Counted from the stretch's first letter, positions 21,400-34,539 are shown. The stretch: 64,000 nucleotides of DNA from Basidiobolus meristosporus CBS 931.73 (GCA_002104905.1 MCFE01000029.1:62001-126000); one strand, 5' to 3'. Program-made: numbers and translations. Notes: generated from the sequence alone by a model not told the origin.

Positions 21400-24300
21400 A
21401 ACAAGAATTAATTAATGAGAACTTAGTAGGCTTTAGAGTGACCCGGTTTTTCCAAATATTTTTGGTGCAATAAACATTCACCCAAAAGGCTCAGAATTAG
21501 AACTTTATTTCTAGAGATATTCTCATGATTAGTTTTACAGCACTCTGAGGGAATCAAGTAAATACGTGCTTCATGTCACTGTATGTACTATATAATGATT
21601 CTTAATTTCTAGGCTCAAGCAAGTCCCAGGCCAACTTCTATTAGAATGTCAATAAGAAACCCCAGTATAAATATATGCATTACCCCACCATATTTCAAGC
21701 AATTGAGATTCAAGATAATCCGATATAACGTTAATGCTATTGCCAAATGCTTGCCCACAAACAATTTGCAATTGCAATATGCTGCAAAGAGAAATGGGCC
21801 CCGAACTTTGCATATGGCATATCAGCATGCCCTTCTACATTTTGATATTTGGCTTTACAATGTTTCACAAAGATCCAAGCACGGCTGCATCTGAAAGCTC
21901 CATGTCAGTTAGACATTAACCGATTGCTTCTGGATCCCAAATCCACTGGCCCCACACATAATCGAGTGTTGGACTGTGTAGGAATATAGAGTCACTGTAA
22001 AGGATAAGCAGGAAAAAACTGCATAGCTTATGCCATCGAACATGAAGCCCAAGCTAGCGATATCATTGCTAGATTTCATCGACAAACTGGAGGTCCATAT
22101 GTAATAGATGACTCTTGTTGGTAACTAGATGGATGAAAGTCCACAAAGGTATAACCCGGTATGTGCTCTCACCCGATGATTTTGAGCAAAAGCAAAGTAG
22201 CATCCAAGTTCCAACTTGTACCTTGAGCATGATCCAGACTATTGCGTCACATCAAAGCAAAATAGGATACTTGGATTGGAGTATAATCACATTGCTTCCT
22301 ATATAGCCATATGAATCAGATCTCTACAAACCAATAATCTGTGCAGGGTGGTTGACTGCGTTTCATTTTCCACAGGTGCTTTCCATATATTTGTTTGATT
22401 GATATTGATATGAGGTGCCTTATGTGGCCAATAGCTAGCCGCATTGGAATGTTATAAAGAATTGGAATCTACTAGAGCCTGGAAATCATCCGCACCAAGA
22501 GTTTAACAAGGCCAAATGGATCCCTTAAAGAAGCGCATGTGGATTGGAATTAGTCAGCGGTCCTGGTCATAGAATAGAACAGGAGACAGCAAGACAATAT
22601 ATGCCATGGTTCAGTTTTGATGTGAAGGCATGGAATGATATTTAGTCAGCATGCATTTCTCCTAGAAATTTTCGCAACTGAAATCAGCGCAGTACTAGGG
22701 ATACCCGTAGATAGTACTCACATGGTTGTTGGCTGATCAATTTGTGGTATCAACATAGATGGCGAAAGATCCTTCTGGATCTGCAGATTAGCGCACCCAG
22801 CCTGACCACCCAGAGCGCATGGAACTACTCATGGGGTTCAGTGCAACTCCACCATTCAGACCTCACTTCTGTAGACTAAGCCACATCATCCCACACCTGT
22901 CAAGTGGTGGTATTCCTATACCAAACCATGATTGCAACTGGCTAGACGTGGCAACCATACTATCCAATATCGCTACAGGGAAGGCCAAGCTACAACCGAA
23001 TGACGCTGGCGACTGTGCTGGGCCCGCGGTAAACAACTGTAGTCATGTTTGGTCAGCGTATCCGTTGCTGCATATATTCAGCTGAGGACCTCGCCTGCTC
23101 TGCAACATCACAAGCACAATCACTCCCTCATGCTTACTAAATGTGGATTAAACATAAAGGCCCAATCAACATAGGCCAGGGGATCCCAGCTCGATGAACT
23201 ATCAGGTTGGGTAGATGACTGCGTCTATTCCATCAGTCTCATCTCTAAACCTATCAAGGGCCCATCTTGAGCAAGTTAACCCATGCTCATGAGCGATCTT
23301 AATGTTGCACCTGTACCACAGGGTGCATGCTACTCAACGGTGCTACGCATGATCCATGTCCCTAGTAACAAGTCCAATGGAGCCCAGAAAGCATCCAGCT
23401 CAATGGCACACGGGGACCTCTCGGCCAGTGAAATGGTAGGGTTGGTGGGGCGGCTGTTGTGGCCCAATCTTGACTGGAGCGATGACACAGATGTAGCGTG
23501 GCTGTCCATCGAGTCCACGGCCCATTCAAATTTGCAATATGAGCCTCGAACAACAAGTTTCCACTACCATCGATCAACAAAGCACCATGACGCATGCTGA
23601 AGCCATAGCAGCTAACCTGCACCAAGTCATGGTTGTGGTGATGGATCTGAACCCAATATATCTCGCTACTCTATCCAACCAGATATTTGACCACCGAATT
23701 ACCCATTAATTTAGGCAGCGAACCTGTTGGACCATGCCAACACGACCAATCTGCGGGACCCAAGGGCTATTTGGAGAATCAGCTGATTGGGCTAGCTTCA
23801 TCATCTAAGATCACTTGAGTATCTTTCATGATGAGATCATGAAGTGTTTCGAAACTGATCCCTTGGTGTCCATCTACTTACCATATGAGGACGGCGCAAG
23901 GATGGCCATTGGAGATGTCCAGTGTAGGTGGGCTCTTCCAGTAAAGCGGGCTTCCTCTACCATTAGCGTCCCTACACGCCCAGCTGTTTCTCTTCATTTG
24001 GGAGAGTAGCAGACGGGTTTCAGCTTGAAGGAAGTGAGGATGGCATTGAGACGGACGAGATGTGATGGTGCTGGGTTGATGACGCTCTGAAATCAGCCAG
24101 CCAAGCGGATTGGTCGCTTCCTTGAAAAGCATGTCTGAATAGGTAATGTTCCTATTAACACCATCAATTATACGTAAATACGCATGGTTTGCCCATGGGT
24201 CCGCACCTCGTTGTCCACAGGCACATACTTTCAACACGATGCATATGAGGCGATTCCTTATCGCAGAAACTGTCATTGTGTGCTAGTAGTGATCGACAGA

Positions 24301-25095
24301 TGACTAGGCTGGCTTGGAATCAGGGTTGTTTAATGGGAAAGATCATCTTGTAGGTTGACAACGATAGGCGAAAAGATCGGTAACTACCCTCCTGCCCCTT
24401 CGAGATACCATTTGCTAATATGTCTTTTTAAGATCCTACTTGAAATGGCTTAGAAGATCGGGGCTAATCTATTTGTGCTTCTCGAACACTATCTTAGGGA
24501 TCCACGTGACGAGCATCGGCACATTTCGTCCAGTATATATGTTCTAGGCTTCCCCCGCATGAATCTCTTTGATTCTTAAACGCGATTACTTGTTTGGTAC
24601 TAGCTCGTATTTAAAGCTTTTTCCTGTAAAACCCAACATAGCTACCAAAAATCCCCCCCCCCTCCATCCACATACATTTCTCTTTACCTGGTTAGTGTTG
24701 GTATCCACTCAATACCGGTTCGAAAACCACCTAAACCGTCGTGCCTGGATATATTGAAACACCCGAGTTTCTCAGCTTAAGTTGACCTGAGATTGTCTTT
24801 CGGTAGTGATAGCTCCACTTCAAACAACTCATCAGTCGGTCATGTTGGAAATCACCTCGAAGATTACCTACCCCCTCGTACGAGGTAATTAAAGTGGTCC
24901 CACCGAATAGTCTATCCCCCTCAGTTTATCTCAACTATTTTTGTCTCCAGAAACGGATGAGATTCCAAAACCCCGCGTGACTTTTGCCGCTTCCTTTAAT
25001 CCACAGGTAACTTCGGCTTGCATATTCAAAGGTTGAGGTTCTTTCTAAGACGGCAGGTTTGGCTTACTCAGAATCCATCTACTGAGTTGACCGCC
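21400..25095. other. Gene-free stretch between transposon block and first host gene
   Basis: No ORF here resembles a known family or joins to others through plausible splice sites. Composition becomes less AT-rich from about 22.5 kb. Open frames near 22819-23085, 23283-23600 (plus) and 23878-24276 (minus) are short, overlap on opposite strands and show no motifs, so they are probably chance or relics of old genes or repeats. A C12 run lies near 24655. The promoter of the gene at 25096 should be in 24800-25095. Confidence 0.4.
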
Positions 25096-26336
25096 ATGAA
25101 TTCCCCTTGTGAGGAGGACTCGCACCAAGTCGTGCCCTCAAACGTCGTTGGCGAGGTGTTTTCCCAAACAACCCATGCGAGAAACCGTACCACAGAGGAG
25201 ATAGACAATCAAACCTTGATTAAATATGGTTATCTACTGAAGCGTAGCACCAAGCGGAAGGTATGCTGATGCATATATCCACCGGTTGGTTTGACCCTTC
25301 TTTTATTTACTTACCGGTTATGCTAGGTTTGGCGAAAAAGGTGGCTAGTTCTGCGGGGAACATCACTCGCATGCTACAAAGATAACAAGGTTGATTTTTG
25401 AGCAACTATCAACTTGTCTGGCACGTAACGAGGTACTAATGCTTGTTCCTAGGAGTACGAACTGGAGAGGATCATCGACTTATCAGAGGCGAAGCAAATC
25501 CTGGAAGTCACTTGGAAATCCCGGAAAAACGTCTTTGCGATCATCGTGGAAAAAAAGAAGTATTACCTTCAGGCAGAGTCACGAACCCAGCTTGACGAAT
25601 GGCTGAGTTCGATGGATTTTGTTTTGAGTGGTCTGGCGGAAGATGATATCCCCGAGGAGCCAACTCACATCCGCAAAGGCTCCTCTGTATCCAGGACCTC
25701 GATCCATGGCAAAAGCGGCGTTGATCATCCCAAGGTATGCACCCACTCCTTGCAAAGAAAGATCCATGTCCCAAGCCACGGCCATGCCGCGGAAGTGGTC
25801 AGCTCAGAAGATGACGAAGAGGCAGACGAGGTCGTTGATGAAGATGAAGAGGTCGAATTCCCACAAAGTAGCGACAGCAAGATCCTCTTTAACGGCTATC
25901 TATACAAACAATGCGAGATGTACAAAGTAAGTCGAAGAACAGTGCGTGAGAACCGGGCGTTCCTGTGTATCTAACGAGATTGGGACTTTAGGTATGGCGA
26001 AAACGCTGGTTTGTTCTTCGCAGCCACACGTTGTCCTACTATAAAAATGAAAAGGTAAACAGCTGTAGCTACGCAGGGCGGTTTTTCGGTTCTTGCATTA
26101 ACCTCTTCTGTCATTTCAAGGAATACGTCCTTCACAAGATCATACCGATCGAATCTATACAGGGAGCTTTCGAAAAGAACCCAACAAATATTAAGAACAA
26201 GCGGTTCTGCTTCCAGCTAATCACGCCACAGAGAAATTATCTCGTTGCCACTGAGGATCAAGAATACTCACTCACCTGGTTGCGGGCAATTAATACTGCT
26301 ATTCAACAAGCAAAATCCGAGCACGAGCAAGTGTAG
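25096..26336 (+). CDS. Double PH-domain protein (Opy1-like)
   Basis: Five exons by eye (25096-25260, 25327-25389, 25453-25926, 25992-26054, 26121-26336) give a 326-residue protein, close to yeast Opy1 (328), which also has two PH domains. PH1 spans about residues 42-145 (IKYGYLLKR..VWRKRWLVLRG..LACYKDNKEYEL) and PH2 about 215-320 (LFNGYLYKQ..VWRKRWFVLRS..LSYYKNEKEYVL). An acidic linker (SSEDDEEADEVVDEDEE) separates them. Such domains bind phosphoinositides; yeast Opy1 senses PI4P 5-kinase and PI(4,5)P2 at the plasma membrane. The ATG at 25096 is chosen because upstream in-frame residues look non-coding. Introns flank the same 63-bp exon in each PH domain, so the gene probably arose by internal duplication. 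The specific Opy1 role is inferred. Confidence 0.88.
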
Positions 26337-27459
26337 TCGGTAACACCCCCCCTCCACATTAATTAATAAGCACCCACCACTTGGTGTTTCATCGTAATAT
26401 TCCCCTATTCTAACTTAGCCAAGACTTAAGGTGGTTGAATCTCTTTTCCAACAAAAGTTCCCTAGTATATATAAACCCGCGAGGCTGGAGCGGGAACAGA
26501 GCCATGTCTTCGTAACCATTGCCCTCTTCACCTCGCCAACCCATTTTATTACAGACCATCAAATCCCTAATACACTCCACTTTTGCTCAACCACCTTTTT
26601 TCAGGTGATTATCCCACGCACAACAACAATGCATCCTACTAATAAACCACCCAACCACTGATCACCCGCACTTGGTCGTCCAATCCATCCAGCACTCACC
26701 CCAAAGCGGTCCTGCTTGTCCTACATTATGGACCAGGAACAATCATCCAATCTCACTGATGTAACCGAATGCCAAATCGAGGACTTGTCTGGAATCGGAC
26801 ACCCGTTTCGCCCCTGTGATGTCAAGGTGGGCTCACTCGAAGACCCCAATTTGGAGGTCGGTTACCACAGGATGGATTTGGCCTGAAGGTCGATCCCTTA
26901 TAACTCAACCATCACAAGCCCCTACGCCAACAGTTTTGGAGAAAATGTGTTCAACCACCCATCAAAAAGGAAATTAACCTGAAACCCTGATGCACCATCT
27001 GAATCGATTCAATCGGCTCCAGCGGAATCGAGTAAAGCGAGACCAAAGACCAATCATGGAGGACAACTCAGTATATTCCAGCACAAATGGTTCTAGTCGG
27101 TGTCAGTGTCGGGGGAAATGTGGGTGAATATGTATAGGCAAACTGGGTTTCTGTGGGAGAGAGGAAATGGGCAGATTGATCGTGGTCCACGGGAGAAAAA
27201 CGACGAGTAATTACATGAGAAGAGGTATGGCCCCCGGTTCTAACTGAGCATTGAAGGATGTTAGCGTTAGCGGGGGGATAGAGATGTCTACGACGAAAAG
27301 CTCTGCAAAGAGTGAAAATGGGTTTTCTTTCTATGGGTGTAAGTATATATAGATGTTTGATTTGGATTTTAAACCTGCTGGAGCCGAAAAGAATATCTGA
27401 GTGTGGAACTGGTTCCCCTCCTGGAAACTGAGCGTTCGACTGGAGGCTAGCTTGGTGTG
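26337..27459. other. Intergenic region, no supported gene
   Basis: Holds a 52-codon open frame starting ATG at 26728 (DQEQSSNLTDVTEC..) with no recognisable family, and a TATATATAG word near 27350. It separates two genes that converge here (25096 plus strand and 27460 minus strand), so part is 3' UTR. Confidence 0.35.
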
Positions 27460-29520
27460 TTAGTGGGCTGCTCCAATGGCTGGTAGATCAGATCTTGGCT
27501 TGATCATCGAGTGAGGCTTGAAAGGTTTGCTGCCGCGGTTGTATTTTCGTGAGTTTGCACACTGGACTGAATCCGTTACTGGATCCTTGGCACCTTGGCT
27601 AGATGCGTCTTTTGTGGCGGGCTTGGATTTCTGCGATGAGTTGGGCTTATCATGAGGGGATGAGGAGGATTTAGCGGGCGAGGCTTTGGTTTTGCCAGGG
27701 GATACTTTGTCGTTCCCAGGGGCTTCGGAGTGGGTGGGTATGGACGACTTGGGCTGTGGTTCAGTGGTCTTGGATTCCTTCAAATAGCCCCAGGCCCACT
27801 TTCCAGGCTGATTGGAAGCTTTGTTTGATTTGGGATGTTCTGAATGCTGCTTCTTCGATGGGAAAGTATACTGTTGGCACATCAGAGATAGATCAGCTCT
27901 ATCGGACAGAAGATCGCAGGCTCGCTTGAACTCCTCCCGGATTCCCTCTACACTACATTCATCAGCACTATTGCCAAGGTTGCGGAAGGGATTGAACGGC
28001 TCCTCTATACAAAATGCTCGGAAGTGTTTCCCGAAATCCCAGCCTTTCTCCGACTTGGATAAATAGCAGCCATTTCGGATACTGATTACATGGGAGTCGT
28101 AGTTGAATTCATAGGCAAACCTAGACCGAATCTCTAGTTAATAACCAAATGTGGCGCATTGCAGTGCAAGAGACCCTTACAATCTAAAGAATGCAAACAG
28201 CAGTCCCCCCAATGTTTCCTGGTTCCTGTGCCCGTAGCCTTTTAACGAGGCCACGTCTTCGTTGAATGTCGTGTCAACCCCGTCGATGATGCATGGCACT
28301 GTGAGGGCGGTGTCGGGCATTTGGTGCAGGACGGGAAGAACTGGAGGGGACCTCATCTGTAGGAAGTTGATGATAATATTGACCCAGGTATAGGTGGATA
28401 GAGTTCCCCCGACGCCTTTGGCCAATGTTAATGAAGTGTTGGTAGATCGACTGCAACTGCATGAGCTATTTACCAGCATCATTCAATACTCTGCGTTTGG
28501 TCCAATATTTGATGATCATTATAAGTGGCCTGACACGAGGGTCCAATGCCACATACGCCTTCACCAGCTCCGTGTTCCTCAAGGCTATAGGGTTGTTAAC
28601 ATTCATGTCGCATGCCAGCTTACTTCATCGTGGGAACGGAGTTAGTTTACGACCAGATCTCTAGTGCAGCGAAACTACTCACAGTTCTGGATCCCACATC
28701 CTTACGATGGGAACTTTGGCGCCCGCTATACAGTAAACCCTTTGCATGCCGTCTGGGCGTTCGGTTGATATTAGTATGCTGCGGATGTCTCAAGGGGAGA
28801 GAAGGTAAACTCACTTTTTCGCATGCATGAGGCAAGGGTGTAAACGTTGCGTAGCTCCTCCGAGTCGGTGACGATGCATATGTCCACATCGCTTGTGGGG
28901 GTGAAGAGGTTGTTCACTGAAGAGCTGTATTGGAAAGAGTCAATCCCCGCCACAGCCACTGGAAAGTGCTGCTAGACATACCCAAACATATGAACTTTGA
29001 TGTACTTTTCCGGCCACTCCTGGGTCAGAATATTTTGCAGTTTCTCTATTAAAGCGTCTCTTCGCTGGCTATCCTCAGGTGTAGGGAGGAGTGACTAGAA
29101 ACAACAAGGTGAGCTTGGTCCGCGGAATATGGGTGGCTGCTGTTCCGCACTTGGTTTCCATAGTGCAAAGTTTGGCAAGGAAACACCCACCTGATACAAG
29201 GTTGTCATTGCGGAGGTCAAGTGCTCCTCGGCTTTTTTGGCTAGCGTGAGTGGTTTGGTGTTTTTGTGGGCTTTTGAGGGTTTTGGGTTGGTGCGTTTGC
29301 CTGCTGGATTCAGGTGAGCTTGTTGGGGTTTGCAGGGAGGAATTTCCTTCAAAGGGACATCGTTAGGCTCACTCACAGCAGTGCCGTTTACGGTGCAAAT
29401 GCTACTAGAGCTGGTGGAGCAGTCACTGTCGCAGTCGCTATCGCTTTTGTGAAGCATGCTAGTGGAGTTTTGGGCAAGATTGGTTGGTTGGGTGAGTGTC
29501 ATTTCGTTGGGCATTGTCAT
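27460..29520 (-). CDS. Non-canonical poly(A)/poly(U) RNA polymerase (Cid1/Trf-type nucleotidyltransferase)
   Basis: Seven exons (29191-29520, 28982-29094, 28815-28924, 28683-28752, 28474-28622, 28181-28415, 27460-28120) give 555 residues in frame throughout. The N-terminal 110 residues are low-complexity Ser/Asp/Pro/Lys. The catalytic nucleotidyltransferase region has the FGSSVNNL..TSDVDI motif with Asp about 160 and 162, and the third Asp about 213 in LKLACDMNVNN. The PAP-associated domain follows (GGTLSTYTWVNIIINFLQ, NQETLGGLLFAFF, YEFNYDSHVISIRNG). The C-terminal tail (about residues 440-555) is Ser/Lys/Pro-rich and disordered. Family members add A or U tails to RNAs for processing, decay or checkpoint control. 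Which nucleotide this enzyme prefers cannot be told from sequence by eye. Confidence 0.88.
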
Positions 29521-29761
29521 GGGTTTGCGGCAGTGGGTAAAGGGGAAAGCGACGATTCTTGGATATTGTCGCAGAGAGGGAGTCGTAAGTTATATGGAGC
29601 GGTTTCCTTAAGCTAAATATATGAGAAACGAGGGATAATAAAGGCACAGCTTGAAGCACAGTGCGAATCCTGCTAATTTATTTAAGAACTCCAAATCAAT
29701 ATAGGCAGGCCACACAATTTGGAAACATGCGATCCCAGATCCTGTTCCCTATTGTATAAAT

Positions 29762-30106
29762 ATGGCGTTGTATAGTAGGAAATTTCGCCCGCCCATAAAC
29801 ATCGAATCCACCGTAGTTTCATACAACGGCAGCAAGGATGTATATTGTAATGAAACCAGGTCCAAAACACAATACATTTTGTTTTTTCGATCAAAGGGGG
29901 ACAAGGAGTGTGAATTGCATTGGTTGGATCGTCGGTTCATAATCATCCTGATGCAGCTGAACAACTCTCATACTGCTAGATCACCACAAGGAAATATCCT
30001 GTCGCAAGGCGATTTATATCAATTAAACTTGAAGCAACATATCAAACCCGAAGTCCCTTCAAGGATACCTAACTTTATTTACCAATCTTTCTTCCCACGC
30101 AATTGA
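29762..30106 (+). CDS. Hypothetical 114-residue protein, possibly EAF-like (ELL-associated factor)
   Basis: Begins ATG at 29762. The text KFRPPINIES..VSYNGSKDVY..ILFFRSKGDKECELHW..RRFIIILMQLNNSHTAR recalls the N-terminal domain of EAF proteins. That domain has FKP, a short beta-rich segment, (K)ECVLI, then (E)F.LE.L.S......R. EAF partners ELL in RNA polymerase II elongation and exists in fission yeast. The frame ends at 30106 without a clear continuation. It is divergent to the polymerase gene at 29520 with a 241-bp shared spacer. The family guess is weak and the gene may be truncated or have unseen exons. Confidence 0.35.
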   Translation: MALYSRKFRPPINIESTVVSYNGSKDVYCNETRSKTQYILFFRSKGDKECELHWLDRRFIIILMQLNNSHTARSPQGNILSQGDLYQLNLKQHIKPEVPSRIPNFIYQSFFPRN

Positions 30107-31892
30107 GCTCCTTGCATCAGGGGGATTAATTCCCTGTTAGAGTGGACTTGTGCACCAACGAATCCTACAACGTACGAGACATGTGCTAAGTGTGGGGACG
30201 ATTCATAGGATTTAGGAGTCTCAAGAGCGGCTGTCTCGTTGGGTTTGCCCCTCCTTGCTGTGGAAACAGTATAAAAGCAGTGGATTCGCATCGAGCGTAG
30301 TCACCGCTTCCTCAGGATTCTCGCCCAGGCCCGGACCCTCCGTCTACACAGCTTCCTTCTCTGCTGAGCAGACCCTGTGCTTGCCCCTTCTGAGCAACGC
30401 GCGGCTAGACTTGCAACACACACGGTGCCAGCTCTTAAGGTGCTATGCTGGATCCTGGTTGCGAGATGGACTTTGAACAGGATCCGAATGTTTTTAATAT
30501 AAGTAGTGCAGTTTAGGAATACTCAAGGTTGTTTTATTGAAACTGATGTGTGGGTGGGTAGACGTAGGAATAGGGCTTGCATGGTGAGTGAGAACTGAAT
30601 CAATACAGGCCATGGTGTGACTGCACCTTTAGAGTGTTGGCTGCAATCAGGGCGGTATGTGGGGTTTCATCCTCATAAGTGGAGCACATTGCTCAATATC
30701 TGGGATCATTAGTCAGCAAAATGATGTTGCATGTAGATCCGGGCGGTCTCTGTCGCCAGTACTGTTGCTGGGTTATTGAACAATCGGCAGGTCATGCAAC
30801 CTCTACCTTTGTCTGGATGACAGGGCCTTCTCTGAAAACAATCTGTTTGACTTATCGCTCTGAAACGCCGTAGAGCTTACCACTGGCCATATCCTTCGAG
30901 ACGCATACCCGGCAGTTGCCTGGGCACTCCAATATGCGGTATATCCGATCCCACTATGAGACTGACGTCTTGGCATCGCCCAAGGAATGGCGATGAAACC
31001 AGCCATCTGTCTTGTGTACCAAGCAACGCAGTCTCCCTGTGACCGGAGAGGATGGCTTCGGGAGCCTTCGCCATTGGATGATCGGCAGGATGGACAGAAT
31101 AGTGAAATTCGATTTACCAAGATTTGTGCACCTCTTTCACGCAAATTAGTATGTGGCGCTCTCTAGCTAGAGACCGGTTCTCCTCAGGTCCAGACGAGAT
31201 AAGCTACATACGATTTACATGGCACGATACGTGATGCGTGATGCGGTATATGTTGATCCTTATGAGTGGCATGTAGATTGGCCTTTTGGTAATCAAAACC
31301 AAGGTTCTAGGTTGGCGCTTCGAAAATATGAGTCGCCATTCCGAAAACCAGGCCATGACGTTAAACGGGGCTCATGAGCCCAGACATGTCTTGGAGGCTA
31401 TTAAGACGGAGGCTCGCATCCCGGATCTGTTGTAATCTCTTGCTGTAATCCTCAAAATACCATGGGTTCCATTTGGAGGTGATGGAATTGCTACCCACGG
31501 ACTGCCATATCAAGCATCAAGGTCAGTATATACGTGGACTCCATTCAATACGAAGCGTGGCGATGTGGTTGCTTAGTCGCCATTGGCACCCTTCAACCAA
31601 GGACTGAGGACTACCATAAGTGACTATTGGGTCTGCTTAGCGCGGCCAGTGCTGGAGTACTTATTGCTGGGTAATGCAGACCATGTCCATCAACTTTGAT
31701 GATTGGATCGTAGAGCAACCATCTACATGCTTCATCGTGATCCCGAATCAGCATCTATCTATGGCATTGGATAGCCGTCATACAGGCCTGATTCCCAGCT
31801 GCCACCGGGTAATATTAAGGTCTGATGATATCATACGACTTGCCAGTCCTATTTAGCTATGGTTTCCGTGCCCTCGATGCTGGTTTGCAAAC
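30107..31892. other. Long gene-poor stretch upstream of serpin
   Basis: A TATAAAAG box lies near 30267-30275, but the frame after it (to 30476) has no recognisable content. Frames near 30803-31144 (minus) and 31674-31856 (plus) are short and unsupported. The sequence looks like old decayed DNA rather than coding sequence. Confidence 0.35.
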
Positions 31893-33160
31893 ATGTCGCT
31901 GAGCAACCAGGATAACCCTCGCTTTGTCAACCTCGAAAAGCAAGAGCAGGTTCTATTCAACACTATACAGAGTATCTCTGCGGGCCTAACAACTTCGTTG
32001 TATGACAGCCTGAACGAAAAGAACGTCTTGTTCTCACCCGCCTCTGTTGCTTGTGCTTTGGCGCTGTTGGTAAATGGTACTTCACAAGAAGCAGAGAGCA
32101 GAGAAGAAATCCTTGACGCATTTAACCTGGACTTCCTCGGCAAGGACTCCACTCGTTGCTTAGACCACGTCAACAGCACAATACGAGACCTGTTAAACAC
32201 TCTGATGAACAGAGACGGGAGTATTGATATACCTGAGGACAGGCTGGCGGAGTTCCAGGCAGCAAACTCCATATGGGGAAGCAGACTATGTGAGAGTTAC
32301 ATCGTTAAAGTAAAAGATCTGTTCGACGCTGAGGCCTTCTCACCACCGGAAACTGGAGAGAAAGTCAACCTCTGGATTGAGAGTAAAACCGATGGGCATC
32401 TAAAGGACCTTTTCCCTTCAGGCCTAACGTTTCCCGACACCGTTATCATGCTAATAAATTCCATTTATTTCCATGGCCAATGGCTTTATCCCTTCGAACC
32501 TAAAGATACCAAAGTAACACCATTCTATACTCCGGCGAACAAACAAATGGATTGCTTCATGATGACAGCCGGGAGCAGGACTTGGGAGTACGCGGAGAAA
32601 GGACCCTACCAAGTGCTAAACCTGCCTTACAAGGATTACCGCTTCGTGGCAACCATCGTCCTGCCGAAGGAAATCCTCGACTTCCAAAAAGCCACCTCCC
32701 TCATGACACCCGAAGAATGGCAAAGCGTATTTCTGGAAAGAAAGCTGAAATCAAGGGGAACGGTGTTGATACCGAGGTTTGATCTGGAAAAGCAAATGGA
32801 GCTAAAGGAGGCTTTGGGCCAGATGGGCATCAGGAAAATCTTTGATGTAGCTCAAGCCAAACTACACGAGCTATCCGAGGAACCCTTGGCAATCAGCAGT
32901 ATCTTGCATAAATGTAGAATCGAGGTTGATGAGGTAAGTTTCTGCGGACCAGAATTCCCTTTCAGCGCACCCATTCTTGACATGTTTTCTTTGCTCAGTC
33001 AGGTACCAAGGCTAGTGCGGCCACCTCCGTCATTATCGGCAAATCTGCCCGCAATTTAGACGCACCGTTCCGCTTCGAATGCAACAGACCATTCTACTTC
33101 ATTATTCGCACTAACCGTGGCATCCCCTTGTTTATTAGCTACATCCAAAACCCCACTTAG
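31893..33160 (+). CDS. Serpin (serine protease inhibitor family protein), inhibitory-type hinge
   Basis: Two exons (31893-32933, 32999-33160) give 400 residues, the normal serpin length. Core blocks: NVLFSPASVACALALL near residue 50, ANSIWGSR, VIMLINSIYFHGQWLYPFEP near 190-210, NLPYKDYRFVATIVLP, IPRFDLEKQMELKEALGQMGI, and the C-terminal NRPFYFIIRTNRGIPLFISYI.NP. The reactive-loop hinge reads VDESGTKASAATSVII (about 345-360): Gly, Thr at P14 and small residues at P12-P9, as in inhibitory serpins. The scissile bond is probably near GKSARN (about 361-366), suggesting a trypsin-like (Lys/Arg) target. There is no signal peptide, so it is probably intracellular or non-classically released. The intron splits the hinge. 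Serpins are common in animals and plants but scarce in fungi. Confidence 0.95.
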
Positions 33161-34539
33161 ATTTGTCTCTCTAGTAAACTACATATAAAGCACAAAGGTC
33201 AGGGTTACCATTTTCACAATATCCGCCTGGAAACCGGACGATACGTATGCCCAGGTATATAAGAATAGAGGACTGCTAGAGATCCATATATTGGATCAAC
33301 CATCGGCCAAACATCAATCACCCCAACACTTGTCCCCAGTCGGATTGATGTGCATTTCCCAGCTAGGACGTATTTACTTCAAAGCCGGATAACCACTACC
33401 CGCTGGTATGTCTTGCTGAGCGGTACCAGTGGTGCCATCCGATTCAATTCGGCATGTTCAGAGGGCTGTTTGATTAAACAGGCAACAATCCCAGCCTGCC
33501 TTATGACGGCAAATCCCCCAGCCTTGTAGAATGCCACTGGGACGCTGATGAAATGTTAATCTATGCTATTTATAGACCAGTATTTTAAGTCTAATCCAAA
33601 GACAACAGTATCGGCGAATCAACGATACACCTGCTTAATCTAATTTAAGTTGGCTCCGTGGGTGTTGCACGACTCAATCTGGAGGTCACATTCAAGGCCA
33701 TTGTTGAGTACATTCCTGGAAGCGGCCACTCCGGCCCACATCATTCAGGATACGGTTTCAAGCAATCCTGTGGTGGCGGGTTTCGAAGAAGGACACGGTG
33801 GCTGTGAATAGTAGGGTAGTGGTGGTGACCTTACACAACGCGTTTATGGATGACAAGGCAGTCTCAGGCCCCCATGAAGATGCATAGTAGATTGATGGTA
33901 TACAACGACCATGGAAGTGCTGCCACACCATATGTATCTAATGAGCCGAAGATACCTGGGTTCAAGATGACCCGGCATTCATCAGAATGAGCACATCCAC
34001 CATCAGAACAACGATCCAATGACATAATCCCTCGGGTTTACTGACATTTTGGTGCGGTTCGTACCACTCTGAATCTCGAATGAGCTTCGAGCTGCCTGAG
34101 GCTAATATGGGTTAAGAATAGCACCCATTATCAATGATCCCGCTCCCGGCCAAATTGATAGGTGTACGCCATGGAATTCATTTATTTGCTGTGATTCGGT
34201 CTTTAATCATGATTTACCTTGCCAACTAGGATTCTGGATTCGAGGAAGATCATTCGCTCTGATACGCTCATTTCTCGTCAGTGAGTCTAAAATTGGCGAC
34301 TGTAACGATTCTCCACGCGAAAATTTCCTCCTTATATTGCCCAACATTCCTTAATATTCAGTCTGTAGTGTCCGCAAGTCATCTACTCGCTTGATCCGAA
34401 TTTCACCAGCTAACCTATATATACCAGGTGCTCACGTTCTGCACCCTCCACTCTGCTGCTTTTTAACCACTACACATATTCTTTGATTGTTTGTGCCCAT
34501 CCCCCTTTCCTATTCTTTCCACCAGCAAATTTGGGTAGT
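33161..34539. other. Intergenic region with no supported gene
   Basis: No long frame, no motif and no exon chain was found. The last 200 bp is probably the promoter and 5' leader of the gene at 34540 (TATATATA near 34416, then CT-rich sequence). Confidence 0.35.

Noticed and set aside
23878-24276. 132-codon minus-strand frame in the gap before the PH gene
   Set aside because: No motif, no splice partners, overlaps frames on the other strand and lies in otherwise decayed sequence.
24650-24665. C-homopolymer near 24655
   Set aside because: Isolated low-complexity run without associated structure.
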